Assembly (NCBI RefSeq): GCF_000485595.1 | Contig: NW_014578441.1 | Location: 25,950-69,096 of the forward strand | DNA: 43,147 nucleotides | Direction of reading: 5' to 3' | Source of the DNA: Priapulus caudatus | Taxonomy: Eukaryota; Priapulida; Priapulimorpha; Priapulimorphida; Priapulidae | In this document: positions 42,180 through 43,147 of the stretch, one piece after another | Position numbering within the stretch: position 1 is the first letter of the stretch | How the letters are laid out: each line of letters opens with the position of its first letter | Position numbers and translations under genes: made by a program | The notes under the pieces: generated by a model | What the model saw: only the letters and a program-made list of their open reading frames with translations | Databases searched by the model: none | What the model was told of the DNA's origin: nothing

Positions 42180-43147
42180 CACACACCTCCACTCACCGGC
42201 GCCTGCCAGGGCCATCTGGCCACGTGCCTGAGGCGATCGCCACACACATCACCGCGACGCTCAGCAGAGGCGGCCCTCCCAGTAAGTTATTCTCATTATA
42301 GTTTAAGTTTTACTGCGGTGTTTGTTCTCCACCACTATACAAAAATCACCTAATTAGTACAAAAACGAAATTATTAACGAAATGTAAACCTCAACGACAT
42401 GTAGGCAAATCATTTAGCAGTATTATTGGAATATACATAATACAAATGTACACATATTACTCTATTTTTTTAGAGAACCCTACAAGCCGCACGATTTCCC
42501 GGGTGTGCGGCAGCCATCCGGGACGATAAGGGCCTTTGACGTTGAAGCATTCCTCTTATTAAGAGAAAGAGTTAATGTTGGACCAAAGTAGTACACAGCT
42601 TATGTCATGGAGCAGCGAAATCAAGTGAAAGAGAACTCACAAGCAAACCAAAACATGCGAAATTTAATGAAATGCTAGTGCGCATCAGAAGGAACAGGGC
42701 GTGTACTACCTTTGCCCGTTCAAGGGGACATCCATAAAGTCAGTTGAAGCACCCATTTGATGGCTGCACATCGTGCGAATGTACACATTATTAATTACAT
42801 GTGCATTTTAGTACTTTATCAGTGTACAGTGGTACACAGCAGTTATTAATGATTACTGTTACATTATTATTTATTTTTGCAGATGATCCTCTAGATGATG
42901 AATCATCAAGAGAAGAATCCCGCCTCCTGCCCAGAAGAAATCCCCGCCTCCTGCCCAGGCCAAAACAACGCCTCCGGGTTTTCCGGCAATAAGAGTGGCA
43001 CTCAAAAGGTACAAATCCAGATGGCATGTGCGAACGTGGCACTTAGGCAAAAAAGACAACATCCATCTGCGCTCAAAGAACATTTTCTAGTTGTAGGCAA
43101 ATGCCCAACACTAAATTAAAATTTCTTTCTATAGCCGAGAAAAGAAT
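42180..43147 (+). pseudogene. Crypton-like element, second copy (exons A-C and start of D)
   Basis: Reverse-complement counterpart of 28345-27394. Exon A ends at the donor 'ccca|gtaagt' (42291). Exon B runs from the acceptor 'tttttttag' (42474) to about 42773, exon C 42883-43008, and exon D begins at 43135 after 'tctatag' and is cut by the window end. Introns are retained, so this is not a processed copy. Indels disturb the frame: the finger in exon B and the acidic start of exon C are readable only in pieces. The recombinase domain, if present, lies beyond the window. Confidence 0.7.

Noticed and set aside
1-43147. CRISPR arrays, bacterial operons, phage genes
   Set aside because: No regularly spaced repeats, no ribosome binding sites with tight gene packing; the window is clearly eukaryotic.

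Overview
This window reads as a repeat-dense stretch of an animal nuclear genome, probably an aquatic invertebrate. Four signs point that way: TTAGGG-type interstitial telomeric repeats, fragments of animal 28S rRNA, intron-bearing transposon genes with GT..AG junctions, and only metazoan-type mobile elements (Ty3/Gypsy, CR1/L2-like ORF1 with esterase, pogo/Tigger with a PHD finger, Helitron ends, Crypton-like tyrosine recombinase). I see no intact host gene and cannot name the phylum. Two N gaps (19998-20022 and 31269-31278) and very many one-base indels between repeat copies mean frame breaks may be assembly or read errors as much as decay.

Layout: 1-805 is a degenerate 28S rRNA fragment. 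3.6-4.9 kb (-) is a broken PIF1-family helicase. 6.1-7.0 kb holds a 28S scrap and the end of a Ty3/Gypsy integrase (+). From 7.66 kb a large unit begins: block H with a Helitron 3' end, a Gypsy LTR and integrase end, a THAP-like start, an unidentified coding relic, a telomeric repeat, PHD-Tigger remains, then a CR1-like esterase/coiled-coil ORF1 and a flanking repeat (to about 16.5 kb). 17.2-20.0 kb holds a repeat pair member and a second Gypsy relic with a short LTR. The large unit repeats after the first gap at 20.02-29.9 kb, this time keeping the Tigger DDE domain and carrying a Crypton-like element inside the esterase. A third unit begins at 29.9 kb and is cut by the second gap.

31.28-34.8 kb is unrelated low-complexity and unidentified sequence. 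34.81-36.17 kb is an inverted copy of the 8.95-10.34 kb Gypsy segment. 37-40.57 kb holds unknown coding-like sequence, more 28S pieces (the best at 39.77-40.57 kb) and dispersed repeats. 40.57-43.15 kb holds a second, plus-strand copy of the Crypton-like element, with a large fold-back transposon in its putative intron; it runs off the window end.

Most interesting points: substitutions between 28S copies are dominated by C<->G exchanges; a telomeric hairpin sits where the first catalytic arginine of the tyrosine recombinase should be; the esterase ORF is split by a 2.66 kb segment with 19-bp direct repeats; and the zinc-finger tyrosine-recombinase gene has introns and two opposed copies.
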